From Bacillus sp. HSf4 (GTDB lineage: Bacteria; Bacillota; Bacilli; Bacillales; Bacillaceae), in NCBI RefSeq assembly GCF_029537375.1, contig NZ_CP120679.1, forward strand, positions 1,352,001 to 1,416,000: DNA of 64,000 bases, in the 5' to 3' direction. The first letter of the stretch is position 1. Each line of letters opens with the position of its first letter. This document shows positions 34,984-44,071 of the stretch, piece after piece. The position numbers were made by a program, and so were the translations under genes. The notes under the pieces were generated by a model. The model did not search any database. It saw only the letters and a list, made by a program, of their open reading frames with translations, and had not been told where the DNA came from.

Positions 34984-35031
34984 CAAAAACGGCAGAAAAT
35001 CCGTTGAATATCAACGTTTTCCTGCCGTTTC
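34984..35031 (-). terminator. Terminator downstream of tRNA-Val
   Basis: On the - strand AACGGCAG…CTGCCGTT as a long stem with internal AAAA/TTTT and CGTTGA/TCAACG pairing, followed by TTTGCG…TTTTTT. Confidence 0.75.
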
Positions 35032-35040
35032 GATTCGGTA

Positions 35041-35113
35041 TGATTCCGACTGGGCTCGAACCAGCGACCTCTACCCTGTCAAGGTAGCGCTCTCCCAGCT
35101 GAGCTACGGAATC
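35041..35113 (-). tRNA. tRNA-Val (anticodon GAC)
   Basis: The - strand reads GATTCCG…CGGAATC (7-bp acceptor) with discriminator A. It has a D-arm AGCTCAGCTGGGAGAGC, an anticodon arm CTACC-TTGACAG-GGTAG and a T-loop TTCGAGC. The loop TTGACAG gives anticodon GAC, decoding GUC valine. The 3' CCA is not encoded. It is followed by its own terminator. Confidence 0.93.
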
Positions 35114-35337
35114 ATGGTATGTAACACTGGGTATTTGTCTTACTGACAAGTTCTATTATATGTGGGTTTAATCAATTCGTCAACTGTTTTTTTGATTTTT
35201 TTGTTCATCCTTTTAAAAAGCTTAAAATCGTAAGCAAACGGCTGGAACTTTTTCAGCCAGCCGGATTTCCGTAAATGATAATGAAAATAACAAGATACAG
35301 CAAGCACCAGAGGGGGAGACGATGTTCATCTTTCCAA

Positions 35338-35445
35338 ATGATTGACACGCTTATCATCCTCTGTTTGGCTATTTTTTTGTTATCAAACTGGTTTGCGAAA
35401 TCAATGATCAAAAGCGGTTTTCATTCATTTTCATGTTCCTTGTGA
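35338..35445 (+). CDS. Possible hydrophobic peptide, 35 residues
   Basis: MIDTLIILCLAIFLLSNWFA… contains one membrane helix. It overlaps (ATGA) a 7-codon frame (MFIFPND) that has a good ribosome site (GAGGGGGAGACG), so translation could be coupled. No homologue recognised; the rest of 35150-35680 shows no gene. Confidence 0.3.
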   Translation: MIDTLIILCLAIFLLSNWFAKSMIKSGFHSFSCSL

Positions 35446-35714
35446 CGTTGCCAAGTCTATAAATATGTTTTGCGGTTTTGCTTTCTAAGAAAACAGGGCA
35501 TCCATTCGCGAAAGCAGACGTTTCCTAAATCGGGTCGAAGCAACAGGTCTAAAAAGAATTTTTTTCCTTTTTATCGTTCGTATGATATCTTTATACATAG
35601 AGTCTGGAAAACATACAATTTCCGAGGGGATCAATTGTGAGTTTTGGAAGTTGACAAGAAGGTGTCAGCTTTGATGATTGGATGAAAAACAATGCGGAAA
35701 AGGATGGATTAAAC

Positions 35715-35999
35715 ATGGCAGACAGCCCGTCTACGGTCAAAGGGTTAATTTTTCAAACGCATATCTACAGGTTAAAGGAATTAATGGCAAAAATGCTGGA
35801 TGGAACAATTTCAAAAGAAGAGCGCCGGGAATTGGTGAGACTTCATGAAGATTGCACCGACATGATGGCCCATCTGTTTGCAGATACAAATTATTCGCTT
35901 GAGGGGAAAGAATTGATTCCGGAAGATCAAGCCAGAAAAATAAACGCGCTTTTAAAAAAGCTGTATGACAAGAATGTAAAAGGGTTGTTAGATGAGTAA
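35715..35999 (+). CDS. Hypothetical protein, 94 residues
   Basis: ATG at 35715 after AAAAGGATGGATTAAAC is preferred to the upstream ATG at 35682, which lacks a ribosome site. The protein is soluble and helical (HIYRLKELMAKMLDGTISKEERRELVRLHED…), with no Cys and no recognised domain. It lies 56 bases upstream of maa, with no terminator between, so the two may be co-transcribed. Confidence 0.6.
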   Translation: MADSPSTVKGLIFQTHIYRLKELMAKMLDGTISKEERRELVRLHEDCTDMMAHLFADTNYSLEGKELIPEDQARKINALLKKLYDKNVKGLLDE

Positions 36000-36055
36000 A
36001 AAGAGTCGAAGCCAAGCTCTAAAGATGGTTTTATTTTTGAAAAGAGGGCATAGAG

Positions 36056-36619
36056 ATGAAATCTGAAAAAGAAAAAATGCTGCAAGGAAAGCTTTATCAT
36101 GCAGCTGATCCAATTCTGGTCAAAGATAGGCAGAACGCCCGCAGAATTACGAACCAGTTCAATCAGCATGCAGAACTGGATGAACATAGAAAGGCGGAGC
36201 TGATCAAAGAGCTGTTCGGGTCAACAGGAAGCACGATTCACATCGAACCGTCATTCCGCTGTGATTACGGCTATAACATCCATGTCGGTGAACATTTCTT
36301 TGCCAACTTTGACTGTGTATTTCTCGATGTTTGTGAAATCAGAATCGGTGATCACTGTTTAATGGGGCCTGGTGTTCACATCTATACAGCCATGCATCCG
36401 CTTGACCCGACTGAAAGAATGAGCGGTGCGGAGTCGGGAAGTCCGGTAGTCATCGGCCATCGCGTATGGATCGGCGGCAGGGCCGTGATCAATCCGGGTG
36501 TTACAATCGGTGACAATGCCGTTATTGCTTCCGGTGCGGTCGTGACAAAGGATGTGCCGAATGATGCTGTTGTTGGCGGGAATCCGGCAAGAATCATCAA
36601 GAAGATTGACGTTTCATAA
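36056..36619 (+). CDS. maa: Maltose/sugar O-acetyltransferase Maa
   Basis: A 187-residue left-handed beta-helix acetyltransferase. The N-terminal cap ([17 protein letters not shown]) is typical of Maa/LacA/NodL. The hexapeptide repeats run from about residue 70 ([25 protein letters not shown]). The catalytic His is in TAMHPLDP, followed by [21 protein letters not shown] and the [10 protein letters not shown] signature. It transfers acetyl from acetyl-CoA to maltose and other sugars. GAGGGCATAGAG precedes the ATG. Confidence 0.92.
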   Translation: MKSEKEKMLQGKLYHAADPILVKDRQNARRITNQFNQHAELDEHRKAELIKELFGSTGSTIHIEPSFRCDYGYNIHVGEHFFANFDCVFLDVCEIRIGDHCLMGPGVHIYTAMHPLDPTERMSGAESGSPVVIGHRVWIGGRAVINPGVTIGDNAVIASGAVVTKDVPNDAVVGGNPARIIKKIDVS

Positions 36620-36630
36620 GGTTTACGGTC

Positions 36631-36663
36631 AAAACACCGATGAACTCTTCATTGGTGTTTTAT
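36631..36663 (+). terminator. Terminator after maa
   Basis: AAAACACCGATGA, loop, TCATTGGTGTTTT. Confidence 0.8.
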
Positions 36664-36724
36664 GTGATCGGCTTCACTTGTTACAGAGGCAGCAAATCAA
36701 ACGAAATGATCAGGAGGATCCATC

Positions 36725-37585
36725 ATGACTCAATATTTCGTTAAAAAAGGCATACAATCAAGTTTTGAAAGCGATTCAATTCCTGAATTGCTTTATATCA
36801 GCAAAGTTGACGGCACCCACACAAAAATGCCCCGAACGATGCATATGCATCATGATTTGATGGAAATCATTTATATAAAAGAGGGAAGCGGCAGCCACAT
36901 CATTGGCGACCGGCATTATCATACAAAAAAAGGTGATATTTTAATATATAACAAAGGTGTCCTTCACGATGAGTTTGCCGTTCCGGATACGAATATGAGC
37001 ACTTTTTGCTGCGGAATCACAAATGTGAAGCTTCCCGGGCTGCCGAGAAATCATCTGATCCCAAAAGACCATTCATATGTGCTGCATAGCAGGGAATATG
37101 CTGCACATATAGAATCATTGCTGGAGATGATGTACTGGCAAATTTCCGAGGAAAAGTCCGGGGCCGAGGAAATTTGCAGCTACCTGCTTCGTACGCTGAT
37201 CACACTCATTATGCAAATTCCCCAGGAAAATGAAGGTTTATTAAAAACAGAAGATTCGCAATTGGCAAACGCCATCAAAACTTACATTGATGAGCATTAC
37301 CTCGAAGACATTACACTGCGTCTCCTTTCTGAACAATTTCATGTCAGTTCTTATTATCTGGTTCATGTATTCAAAAATTCGACCGGTTTTTCTCCTATTC
37401 AATATATGATCCGGCGCCGAATCGGAGAGGCGCAGTCACTGCTGATCAACACAAGTGATCATATCACAAAAATTGCCGGGATGGTCGGTTATGATAATGC
37501 CAGTTATTTTGCGACCCTTTTTTCTAAAATCGTCGGGGTTTCTCCAAAAAAATACCGTCAGCTATGGAGAAAAAAAGAAAGCTAG
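36725..37585 (+). CDS. AraC-family transcriptional regulator with cupin domain
   Basis: A 286-residue regulator. The N-terminal cupin (MHMHHDLMEIIYIKEGSGSHIIG, residues ~38-60) probably binds a sugar ligand. The C-terminal pair of helix-turn-helix motifs starts at about residue 185 (YLEDITLRLLSEQFHVSSYYLVHVFKN) and ends with KIAGMVGYDNASYFATLFSKIVGVSPKKYRQ. It is immediately upstream of, and co-directional with, an isomerase/oxidoreductase pair, which it presumably activates. The layout resembles the B. subtilis yfiF-yfiH region, without a transporter gene here. Confidence 0.87.
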   Translation: MTQYFVKKGIQSSFESDSIPELLYISKVDGTHTKMPRTMHMHHDLMEIIYIKEGSGSHIIGDRHYHTKKGDILIYNKGVLHDEFAVPDTNMSTFCCGITNVKLPGLPRNHLIPKDHSYVLHSREYAAHIESLLEMMYWQISEEKSGAEEICSYLLRTLITLIMQIPQENEGLLKTEDSQLANAIKTYIDEHYLEDITLRLLSEQFHVSSYYLVHVFKNSTGFSPIQYMIRRRIGEAQSLLINTSDHITKIAGMVGYDNASYFATLFSKIVGVSPKKYRQLWRKKES

Positions 37586-37718
37586 TCTATTTTTTCTTCA
37601 AAACAAGATAGTGAAAGTTTTATGGAATGAAAAAGAAAAAACGGCTGAAATTCAACAAGATTATGAAAGCGCTTTATCACCTCTGAAACTATAATAAAGC
37701 ATATAGGTGTTGGAGGTG

Positions 37719-38642
37719 ATGAAGCTGTTTTACTTAGCAGGAGCTCCTTGCTGCTGGGGTGTTGATGATCCAACGAACCCCTATAACCCTCCATGGGAAA
37801 AAGTGCTGCAGGAAGCATCACAAGCGGGATACGATGGAATCGAATTAGGGCCGTACGGATATATACCGATGGATATCGGGAGAGTGCAGAGAGTGCTTGC
37901 CAAACATCATTTGACGATCATCGCGGGTACGATCTTTGACGATCTCGTGTCAGAGTCTAATCTGGAAAAGTTATTGGATCAGGCTGATGAGATCTGTTCC
38001 TTTATCACCCAACTGCCCAAACCCCGCTTGAAAGGGAAACGATATTCGCCGCCTTTTTTGGTATTGATTGACTGGGGGCATCGTGAAAGGGATTACCAAG
38101 CCGGGCACCCGGATCGGGGGAAAAGGCTGTCCGCACAGGATTGGGACAATATGATGAAACATATTCGGGCCCTTTCAGAACGAGCGTGGAACAAGTATGG
38201 TGTAAGACCGGTCATCCATCCGCACGCCGGCGGCTATATCGAATTTGCCGATGAGATCAAGAAGCTGATGGACGACATTCCTTATGAAACAGCAGGACTT
38301 TGCCTTGATACGGGACACTTATATTATTCAAAAATGGACCCCGTAAACTGGCTCGGGAAGTTCTTCGACCGATTGGATTACATCCATTTTAAAGACATTG
38401 ACATCGATGTTTATCAAGAAGTGATGAGGGAGCGCATTCGGTTTTTTGATGCCTGTGCCAAAGGTGTCATGTGCCCGATCGGACAGGGGGTCATTGACTA
38501 TAAATCGATTTATCGATTATTAAAAGAGTTCGATTACCACGGGTATATCACCATTGAACAGGAGCGCGACCCGAGAAACGCGGATGCGAGTCTGTGCGAT
38601 GTCAAACAAAGCGTTGACTATTTAAAACGCGCCGGATTCTAG
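37719..38642 (+). CDS. Sugar phosphate isomerase/epimerase (IolE/YfiH-like TIM barrel)
   Basis: About 307 residues of an AP-endonuclease-2-type TIM barrel with metal ligands in ELGPYGY, VIHPHAGGYIEF, CLDTGHLYY, YIHFKDID and the late TIEQERDPR. Family members isomerise or dehydrate inositols and rare sugars. The start is uncertain: GGAGG lies only two bases before ATG 37719, so GTG 37707 or CTG 37725 are alternatives. It is followed 29 bases later by a Gfo/Idh/MocA dehydrogenase, the usual partner in inositol-like pathways. Confidence 0.83.
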   Translation: MKLFYLAGAPCCWGVDDPTNPYNPPWEKVLQEASQAGYDGIELGPYGYIPMDIGRVQRVLAKHHLTIIAGTIFDDLVSESNLEKLLDQADEICSFITQLPKPRLKGKRYSPPFLVLIDWGHRERDYQAGHPDRGKRLSAQDWDNMMKHIRALSERAWNKYGVRPVIHPHAGGYIEFADEIKKLMDDIPYETAGLCLDTGHLYYSKMDPVNWLGKFFDRLDYIHFKDIDIDVYQEVMRERIRFFDACAKGVMCPIGQGVIDYKSIYRLLKEFDYHGYITIEQERDPRNADASLCDVKQSVDYLKRAGF

Positions 38643-38671
38643 ATTTGTTTTAAAAAAGGGGAAATCAAACG

Positions 38672-39838
38672 ATGATAAATGGGGAAAAAAATCTTGAAAA
38701 ACCGATACGCTGGGCGATGGTCGGCGGCGGACGCGGAAGCCAAATCGGCTACATTCACCGCTCGGCCGCCCTGCGCGATCATCATTTTCAATTGGTTGCC
38801 GGATCATTTGACATTGATCCGGACCGGGGGAGAGACTTCGGTGTGAATTTGCACGTTGATCCGAAGCGGTGCTATCCAAATGATCAAACCATGTTTCATG
38901 AAGAAGGGAAGCGTGAAGACGGCATTCAAGCTGTGTCCATTGCAACACCCAACAGCACCCATTATGAAATCACAAAAGCGGCTTTAAATGCCGGATTACA
39001 TGTCATCTGTGAAAAGCCTCTTTGCTTTACGACGCAAGAAGCTATGGAACTGGAAAAACTGGCGAAGGAAAAAGAACGAGTCGTCGGCATTACATATGGC
39101 TATTCAGGACACCAGATGATTGAACAGGCGCGCCGAATGATTGAAAATGGCGATTTAGGCGATATTCGCATTGTCAACATGCAATTTGCCCACGGATTCC
39201 ATTCCGCTCCTGTAGAAAACGATAACGCCAGTACGAAATGGCGGGTGGATCCGAAAGTGGCCGGCCCCAGCTATGTGCTGGGAGATTTAGGTACGCATCC
39301 GTTGTTTTTGTCTGAGGTGATGCTTCCAAACTTTAAAATTAAAAAACTGATGTGTTCCCGCCAAAGCTTTGTGAAGAGCCGCTCACCGCTGGAGGACAAT
39401 GCTTTTACAATCATGGAATATGAAAACGGCGCCATGGCGATGATCTGGTGTTCTTGTGTGAATGCTGGAAGCATGCACGGACAAAAAATTCGCGTCATCG
39501 GTTCTAAAGCAAGCATCGAATGGTGGGATGAACATCCTAACCAGCTGAGGTATGAAGTGCAGGGGAGACCGGCGATGACTTTAGACCGGGGGATGGATTA
39601 CCTGTACTCAGAGGCGCTTCGAGACGACCGGATAGCAGCAGGTCATTCAGAGGGATTGTTTGAATCGTGGTCCAATCTGTATGCCCGCTTTGCAAAGGCC
39701 ATGGAGAAAGCGGACCGCGGAGAAGCTTTCAACGATGTTTGGTACCCGGGAATTGAGGCGGGAGTTGAAGGCGTTCGCTGGGTGGAGAACTGTGTGCGGT
39801 CAGCAGACCAGGGGGCAGCCTGGGTTGACTATCAATAA
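38672..39838 (+). CDS. Gfo/Idh/MocA-family oxidoreductase
   Basis: A 388-residue protein: N-terminal Rossmann fold (MVGGGRGSQIGYIHRSAA), the family signature CEKPLCFT with its Lys at about residue 114, and GDLGTHPLFLSEVM with the substrate-site Asp/His. NAD(P)-dependent oxidation of a sugar or inositol is the expected reaction. Paired with the isomerase upstream, it forms a two-enzyme catabolic or conversion step under the AraC regulator; the substrate cannot be named. Confidence 0.87.
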   Translation: MINGEKNLEKPIRWAMVGGGRGSQIGYIHRSAALRDHHFQLVAGSFDIDPDRGRDFGVNLHVDPKRCYPNDQTMFHEEGKREDGIQAVSIATPNSTHYEITKAALNAGLHVICEKPLCFTTQEAMELEKLAKEKERVVGITYGYSGHQMIEQARRMIENGDLGDIRIVNMQFAHGFHSAPVENDNASTKWRVDPKVAGPSYVLGDLGTHPLFLSEVMLPNFKIKKLMCSRQSFVKSRSPLEDNAFTIMEYENGAMAMIWCSCVNAGSMHGQKIRVIGSKASIEWWDEHPNQLRYEVQGRPAMTLDRGMDYLYSEALRDDRIAAGHSEGLFESWSNLYARFAKAMEKADRGEAFNDVWYPGIEAGVEGVRWVENCVRSADQGAAWVDYQ

Positions 39839-39872
39839 ATGCTTTTTCCGAACCTGGAGAGCAGGATCCCTA

Positions 39873-39909
39873 TTGAACCCGATGAAGCCATCGGGTTCAA
39901 TTTTCGTTA
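39873..39909. terminator. Terminator between the oxidoreductase gene and ctaO
   Basis: TTGAACCCGATG, loop, CATCGGGTTCAA then TTTT; symmetrical and between convergent genes. Confidence 0.8.
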
Positions 39910-39928
39910 ATCTTTAACTTTTAATGGA

Positions 39929-40837
39929 TTATCCTCTAAAGATAAACGCCATCATGAAGGTGTCGACAATCATGATCGAAAACAGGAGACAAAAATAAAC
40001 GAGCGAATATTGAAACATGCTTTTGGACCACTTGATATCGTTCTCTGCTTTGAACCCCTGGCAGCTTTTATAAATCCAGATAAAGCCGAGGATTAGAGCG
40101 GATATAAAATAGAGCGGGCTCAGGCGGTCAAGGCCGACGTAGAAATACAATAAAAGCGTGACAGGCACAAGCAGAATGATGTATCTGATCATGCTCACTT
40201 TTGTCATATGGTTGCCTTTGACGACCGGAAGAAGCGGCACTCCCGCTGCTCGGTATTCTTCCTTGCGGGTAATGCCGATCGCCCAAAAGTGCGGAGGCTG
40301 CCATAAAAACATAATGGCATATAAAATAAGCGCCGTCATGTCAACATGTCCCACAGCGGCGCAATATCCCATTAAAGGCAGTGCCGCTCCGGGAAAACTG
40401 CCGACAAATGTGCTCCATACCGATGACCTTTTAAACCAGACCGTATAGATCACCGCGTACAAAATAAAGGCGGCGAATCCGAGAAGAGCGGTCAATACAT
40501 TGAGCGTACATAACAATGTGAGTCCTGCGACTCCCAGCAGGGTGCCGTATGCCAGGATCGAGCGCGGGGACAATCTGCCGGCTGCAGATGCACGACTTTT
40601 CGTGCGCTCCATTTTGGCATCGATATGCCTGTCAAAGTAATTGTTATACACGGTCCCGGCCGCCATGACAAGCGCCGTTCCCGCCATCGCCGAAAGCATG
40701 GCCATAAAAAACGCGCCTCCGGCTAACGCTTTTTCTGAACTGATACATGCGATCCAAAATCCGCCGAATGCGGCGATAGAATTGGAAATGATGATTCCGG
40801 GTTTGACCAGGCTGATATAGTTTTTCAGTGAAATCAT
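39929..40837 (-). CDS. ctaO: Protoheme IX farnesyltransferase CtaO (CtaB paralogue)
   Basis: ATG at 40837 (AGGAGGACGGC upstream) gives 302 residues with about nine membrane helices. The prenyltransferase motif NNYFDRHIDAKMERTKSR (N-x-x-x-D-x-x-x-D, about residue 66) and the YTVWFKRSS loop are typical of CyoE/CtaB. It makes heme O from heme B for terminal oxidases. B. subtilis has two copies, ctaB in the oxidase cluster and ctaO standing alone in this genome region. Confidence 0.9.
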   Translation of the reverse strand: MISLKNYISLVKPGIIISNSIAAFGGFWIACISSEKALAGGAFFMAMLSAMAGTALVMAAGTVYNNYFDRHIDAKMERTKSRASAAGRLSPRSILAYGTLLGVAGLTLLCTLNVLTALLGFAAFILYAVIYTVWFKRSSVWSTFVGSFPGAALPLMGYCAAVGHVDMTALILYAIMFLWQPPHFWAIGITRKEEYRAAGVPLLPVVKGNHMTKVSMIRYIILLVPVTLLLYFYVGLDRLSPLYFISALILGFIWIYKSCQGFKAENDIKWSKSMFQYSLVYFCLLFSIMIVDTFMMAFIFRG

Positions 40838-41002
40838 GCCGTCCTCCTGTTTTTCAAATCGTGCTTGAGAAAACGTTGCCAATCAAGTCTTTCTATACCC
40901 AACAGTTCGACATCAATCATCATTTCCCTGCTGAATCTTTAGTGATCTGAGAGCAATGAAGAAGCAGCCAGCCATTGGGGCAAACTGCTTCAATACATCC
41001 TC

Positions 41003-41899
41003 CTATTCCATATGTGTTCTTTTATTGAGCGCATTGATAAAAATCTTCACATTTTTCTTATCCTGCATGATGGGAGAGTATATATATGAAAGCGTTCTGT
41101 TAAAGGTTTGGTTTTTCAGCTTGATCACCGAAAGATTTCCGTGCTGCACGTCTCTTTCAATGACGCTTTGCGACAAGAGGGAAAGCCCGATGCCCGTCAT
41201 CAGCGTTTCTTTGATTCCTTGATTGCTGCTGATCGTCAGAAACGACTTCACTTTTAAGCCGTTTGAACGGATCACATGGTTCAGGTATTCGCGCGTGCCA
41301 GAACCGACTTCCCGCGTCACCCATGTCTGGTTTTGGAGATCGGCCATTGTCACTTCTTCTTTACCGGCAAGGGGGTGGCTGCTTGACGCAGCGATGAACA
41401 GTTCATCCTGCATAAAGGCGTTTACAGACAGCTCTTTGTCGTTTGTCTGTCCCTCGATTAAACCGATGTCCACTTTGTACATACGGACGGATTGCACGAC
41501 TTCTTCCGTGTTGCCGATGACCGCCTTAAGCTCGAGCTCGGGATATTCTTTTTGCAGATCAAAAAGAAGCGACGGCAGAATATACTCTCCGATTGTGAAG
41601 CTTGCGCCGATCTTCAGCTCGCCTTTAACGGAATTGTGGTGGTCAAGGATATCCTGTCTCGTTTGTTCATAAATCGTAATCATTTGTTTGGCGCGGTCGT
41701 ATAAAATTTCACCTGTCGGGGTGATCTTCAAATATTTCGGCGACCGTTCAAATAATTTTGTCTGGAATTCTTTCTCCAGGTTTTTGATGTGCATGCTGAC
41801 GCTCGGTTGTGACATGAGGAGAATCTCGGCCGTTTTCGTAAAGTTTTTCACTTCTGCCAGAGTGACAAATGTTTTGAGCGCGTCATAATACAAAATCAT
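41003..41899 (-). CDS. cysL: LysR-type activator of sulfite reductase, CysL
   Basis: A 298-residue LTTR: winged helix with NFTKTAEILLMSQPSVSMHIKNLE (about residues 19-42), then an effector domain. It is divergent from cysJI with a 316-base AT-rich intergenic region, the standard layout for a LysR gene and its target. B. subtilis CysL (YwfK) activates cysJI but is encoded far from it, so the adjacency here makes the regulatory link directly visible. T-N11-A type AT-rich sequence is abundant near 41930-41960; the exact box was not assigned. Confidence 0.82.
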   Translation of the reverse strand: MILYYDALKTFVTLAEVKNFTKTAEILLMSQPSVSMHIKNLEKEFQTKLFERSPKYLKITPTGEILYDRAKQMITIYEQTRQDILDHHNSVKGELKIGASFTIGEYILPSLLFDLQKEYPELELKAVIGNTEEVVQSVRMYKVDIGLIEGQTNDKELSVNAFMQDELFIAASSSHPLAGKEEVTMADLQNQTWVTREVGSGTREYLNHVIRSNGLKVKSFLTISSNQGIKETLMTGIGLSLLSQSVIERDVQHGNLSVIKLKNQTFNRTLSYIYSPIMQDKKNVKIFINALNKRTHME

Positions 41900-42051
41900 C
41901 CCCGCCTTATTATTAAAAATATTAATAGCTGTAATAATTAATATATATTTTACTAATGTTGAGTATTCCAGTAAACTTTAAATTAGAATCTTTTTTAGCG
42001 AATGTACAGTTTTCCAGCTGGATCATGACACGCGGCAAAGAGGGAGCGGGG

Positions 42052-42066
42052 AGTGAGCGCTTACAA
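42052..42066. promoter_or_regulatory. cre-like sequence upstream of cysJ
   Basis: AGTGAGCGCTTACAA; its complement TTGTAAGCGCTCACT fits WTGNAANCGNWNNCW at all defined positions. Catabolite control of sulfite reductase is not established, so this may be chance. Confidence 0.3.
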
Positions 42067-42215
42067 TTCTTTTGAAATCAAAAAACGGCAAATGCAGTTG
42101 AATTGCGTCACGAAAACCGATTTGATTTATCGGAATAGTCGATATATGATAAGGATAATCCTTTTTCCGCTTTAGAAATCAGTCATCATTTTAATCCTTA
42201 GTGAGGTGGATATCG

Positions 42216-44045
42216 TTGCAACTTCAGGTATTAAACAGTCCTTTTAACCAGGAGCAGGCAGAGCTCCTTAACCGCCTTCTGCCAACTTTGACAGCATCGC
42301 AAAAAGCTTGGCTGAGCGGATATTTGGCGGCTACTCAGACAAACGATGCAGCGGCGGCGCTGGAAACACTTCCGGCTGAAGCCCCGGCCCCAAGTACGGC
42401 GCAGCCCGTTTCAAAAGAAGTGACCATTCTGTACGGATCACAGACAGGCAATGCCCAGGGGGTTGCGGAAAATGCGGGCAAATCGCTTGAAGGACGAGGT
42501 TTTCAAGTCACTGTCTCCTCCATGAGCGACTTTAAGCCAAATCAATTGAAAAAACTGAAAAATCTGTTGATTGTCGTCAGTACACACGGGGAAGGCGAGC
42601 CGCCTGACAACGCGCTGTCATTCCATGAATTTCTTCATGGGAGACGGGCTCCGAAGCTTGATGATCTCCGCTTTTCCGTATTGGCGCTTGGAGACAGCTC
42701 ATATGAGTTTTTCTGCCAGACCGGCAAGGAATTTGATCAGCGGCTGGCTGAGCTCGGCGGAACGAGAATTTCTCCGCGCGTCGATTGTGATGTTGATTTT
42801 GATGAAGCTGCAGCTCAATGGCTCGAAGGCGTTTTTAACGGCTTAAGCGAAGCGCAGGGCCAGGCCGAAAGCGCCGCACCGGTCCAGACAGCGCCTGCAC
42901 CGCAGGCGGGAGAAACGGTTTATTCAAGAAAACATCCGTTTCGAGCTGAGGTTCTGGAAAATCTGAATTTAAACGGCCGCGGCTCGAATAAAGAGACGCG
43001 CCATCTCGAATTATCGCTTGAAGGCTCAGGCCTCACATATGAACCTGGCGATGCGCTCGGCATCTTTCCTGAAAATGACCCTGAGCTTGTTGACATGCTG
43101 CTCAGCGAACTGAATTGGGATCCGAATGAAACGGTCACGGTTGACAAACAGGGGGAAAGCCTGCCGCTCAAAGAAGCGTTGACTTCATCCTTTGAGATTA
43201 CAGTATTAACGAAGAAATTTATTCAGCAGGCGGCTGAACTTTTAGGACATGAAAAACTGCGCGAGCTGGCCGCAGCGGAACATGCAGACAAATTAAAAGC
43301 GTATATCGATGGCCGCGATCTGCTTGATTTTGTCCGCGATTTCGGTCCGATCGGCGCGCCTCCGCAGGAATTTGTTTCGATTTTGCGGAAAATGCCGCCG
43401 CGCCTTTATTCGATCGCATCTAGCTTAGCGGCGAATCCGGATGAAGTGCATCTGACAATCGGCGCGGTCCGCTACAATACGCACGGCAGAGACCGAAAAG
43501 GGGTCTGCTCGATTTTATGTGCAGAGCGCCTGCAGCCTGGCGATACACTGCCGATTTTTATTCAGCCAAACAAAAACTTTAAGCTGCCTGAGAATCCGGA
43601 GACACCGATCATCATGGTTGGCCCTGGTACAGGTGTCGCACCGTTCCGCTCGTTTATGCAGGAGCGCGAAGAGACCGGAACAGCAGGAAAATCGTGGATG
43701 TTCTTCGGCGACCAGCATTTCGTCACCGATTTCCTCTATCAGACAGAATGGCAAAAGTGGCTGAAAGACGGAGTGCTGACGAAAATGGATGTCGCATTCT
43801 CGCGCGATACCGACGAAAAAGTATATGTACAGCACCGGATGCTTGAGCACAGCAAGGAATTGTTTGAATGGCTTCAAGAAGGAGCGGCATTCTACATTTG
43901 CGGCGATAAAAACAACATGGCAAAAGACGTGCACAGCGCACTTCTCGACATTATCGAAAAAGAAGGCGGTATGAGCCGCGAAGAGGCGGAAGCTTACCTT
44001 GCCGAGATGAAAAAGCAAAAACGTTATCAGCGCGATGTATACTGA
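42216..44045 (+). CDS. cysJ: NADPH-sulfite reductase flavoprotein subunit CysJ
   Basis: TTG at 42216 (GTGAGGTGGATATCG upstream, protein start [17 protein letters not shown] as in B. subtilis) gives 609 residues. Domains: flavodoxin/FMN from about residue 65 ([18 protein letters not shown]), connecting and FAD domains ([19 protein letters not shown]), and the NADPH domain ([26 protein letters not shown]) ending in YQRDVY. It passes electrons from NADPH to CysI for reduction of sulfite to sulfide. Confidence 0.95.
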   Translation: MQLQVLNSPFNQEQAELLNRLLPTLTASQKAWLSGYLAATQTNDAAAALETLPAEAPAPSTAQPVSKEVTILYGSQTGNAQGVAENAGKSLEGRGFQVTVSSMSDFKPNQLKKLKNLLIVVSTHGEGEPPDNALSFHEFLHGRRAPKLDDLRFSVLALGDSSYEFFCQTGKEFDQRLAELGGTRISPRVDCDVDFDEAAAQWLEGVFNGLSEAQGQAESAAPVQTAPAPQAGETVYSRKHPFRAEVLENLNLNGRGSNKETRHLELSLEGSGLTYEPGDALGIFPENDPELVDMLLSELNWDPNETVTVDKQGESLPLKEALTSSFEITVLTKKFIQQAAELLGHEKLRELAAAEHADKLKAYIDGRDLLDFVRDFGPIGAPPQEFVSILRKMPPRLYSIASSLAANPDEVHLTIGAVRYNTHGRDRKGVCSILCAERLQPGDTLPIFIQPNKNFKLPENPETPIIMVGPGTGVAPFRSFMQEREETGTAGKSWMFFGDQHFVTDFLYQTEWQKWLKDGVLTKMDVAFSRDTDEKVYVQHRMLEHSKELFEWLQEGAAFYICGDKNNMAKDVHSALLDIIEKEGGMSREEAEAYLAEMKKQKRYQRDVY

Positions 44046-44071
44046 TTTTGATTGAAAGGGGTTTTTTCAAC

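Noticed and set aside
35041..35113. tRNA-Asp
   Set aside because: The anticodon loop is TTGACAG, so the anticodon is GAC (valine), not GTC.
43515..44018. 167-codon frame on the - strand opposite cysJ
   Set aside because: A shadow of the cysJ codon pattern; no independent support.
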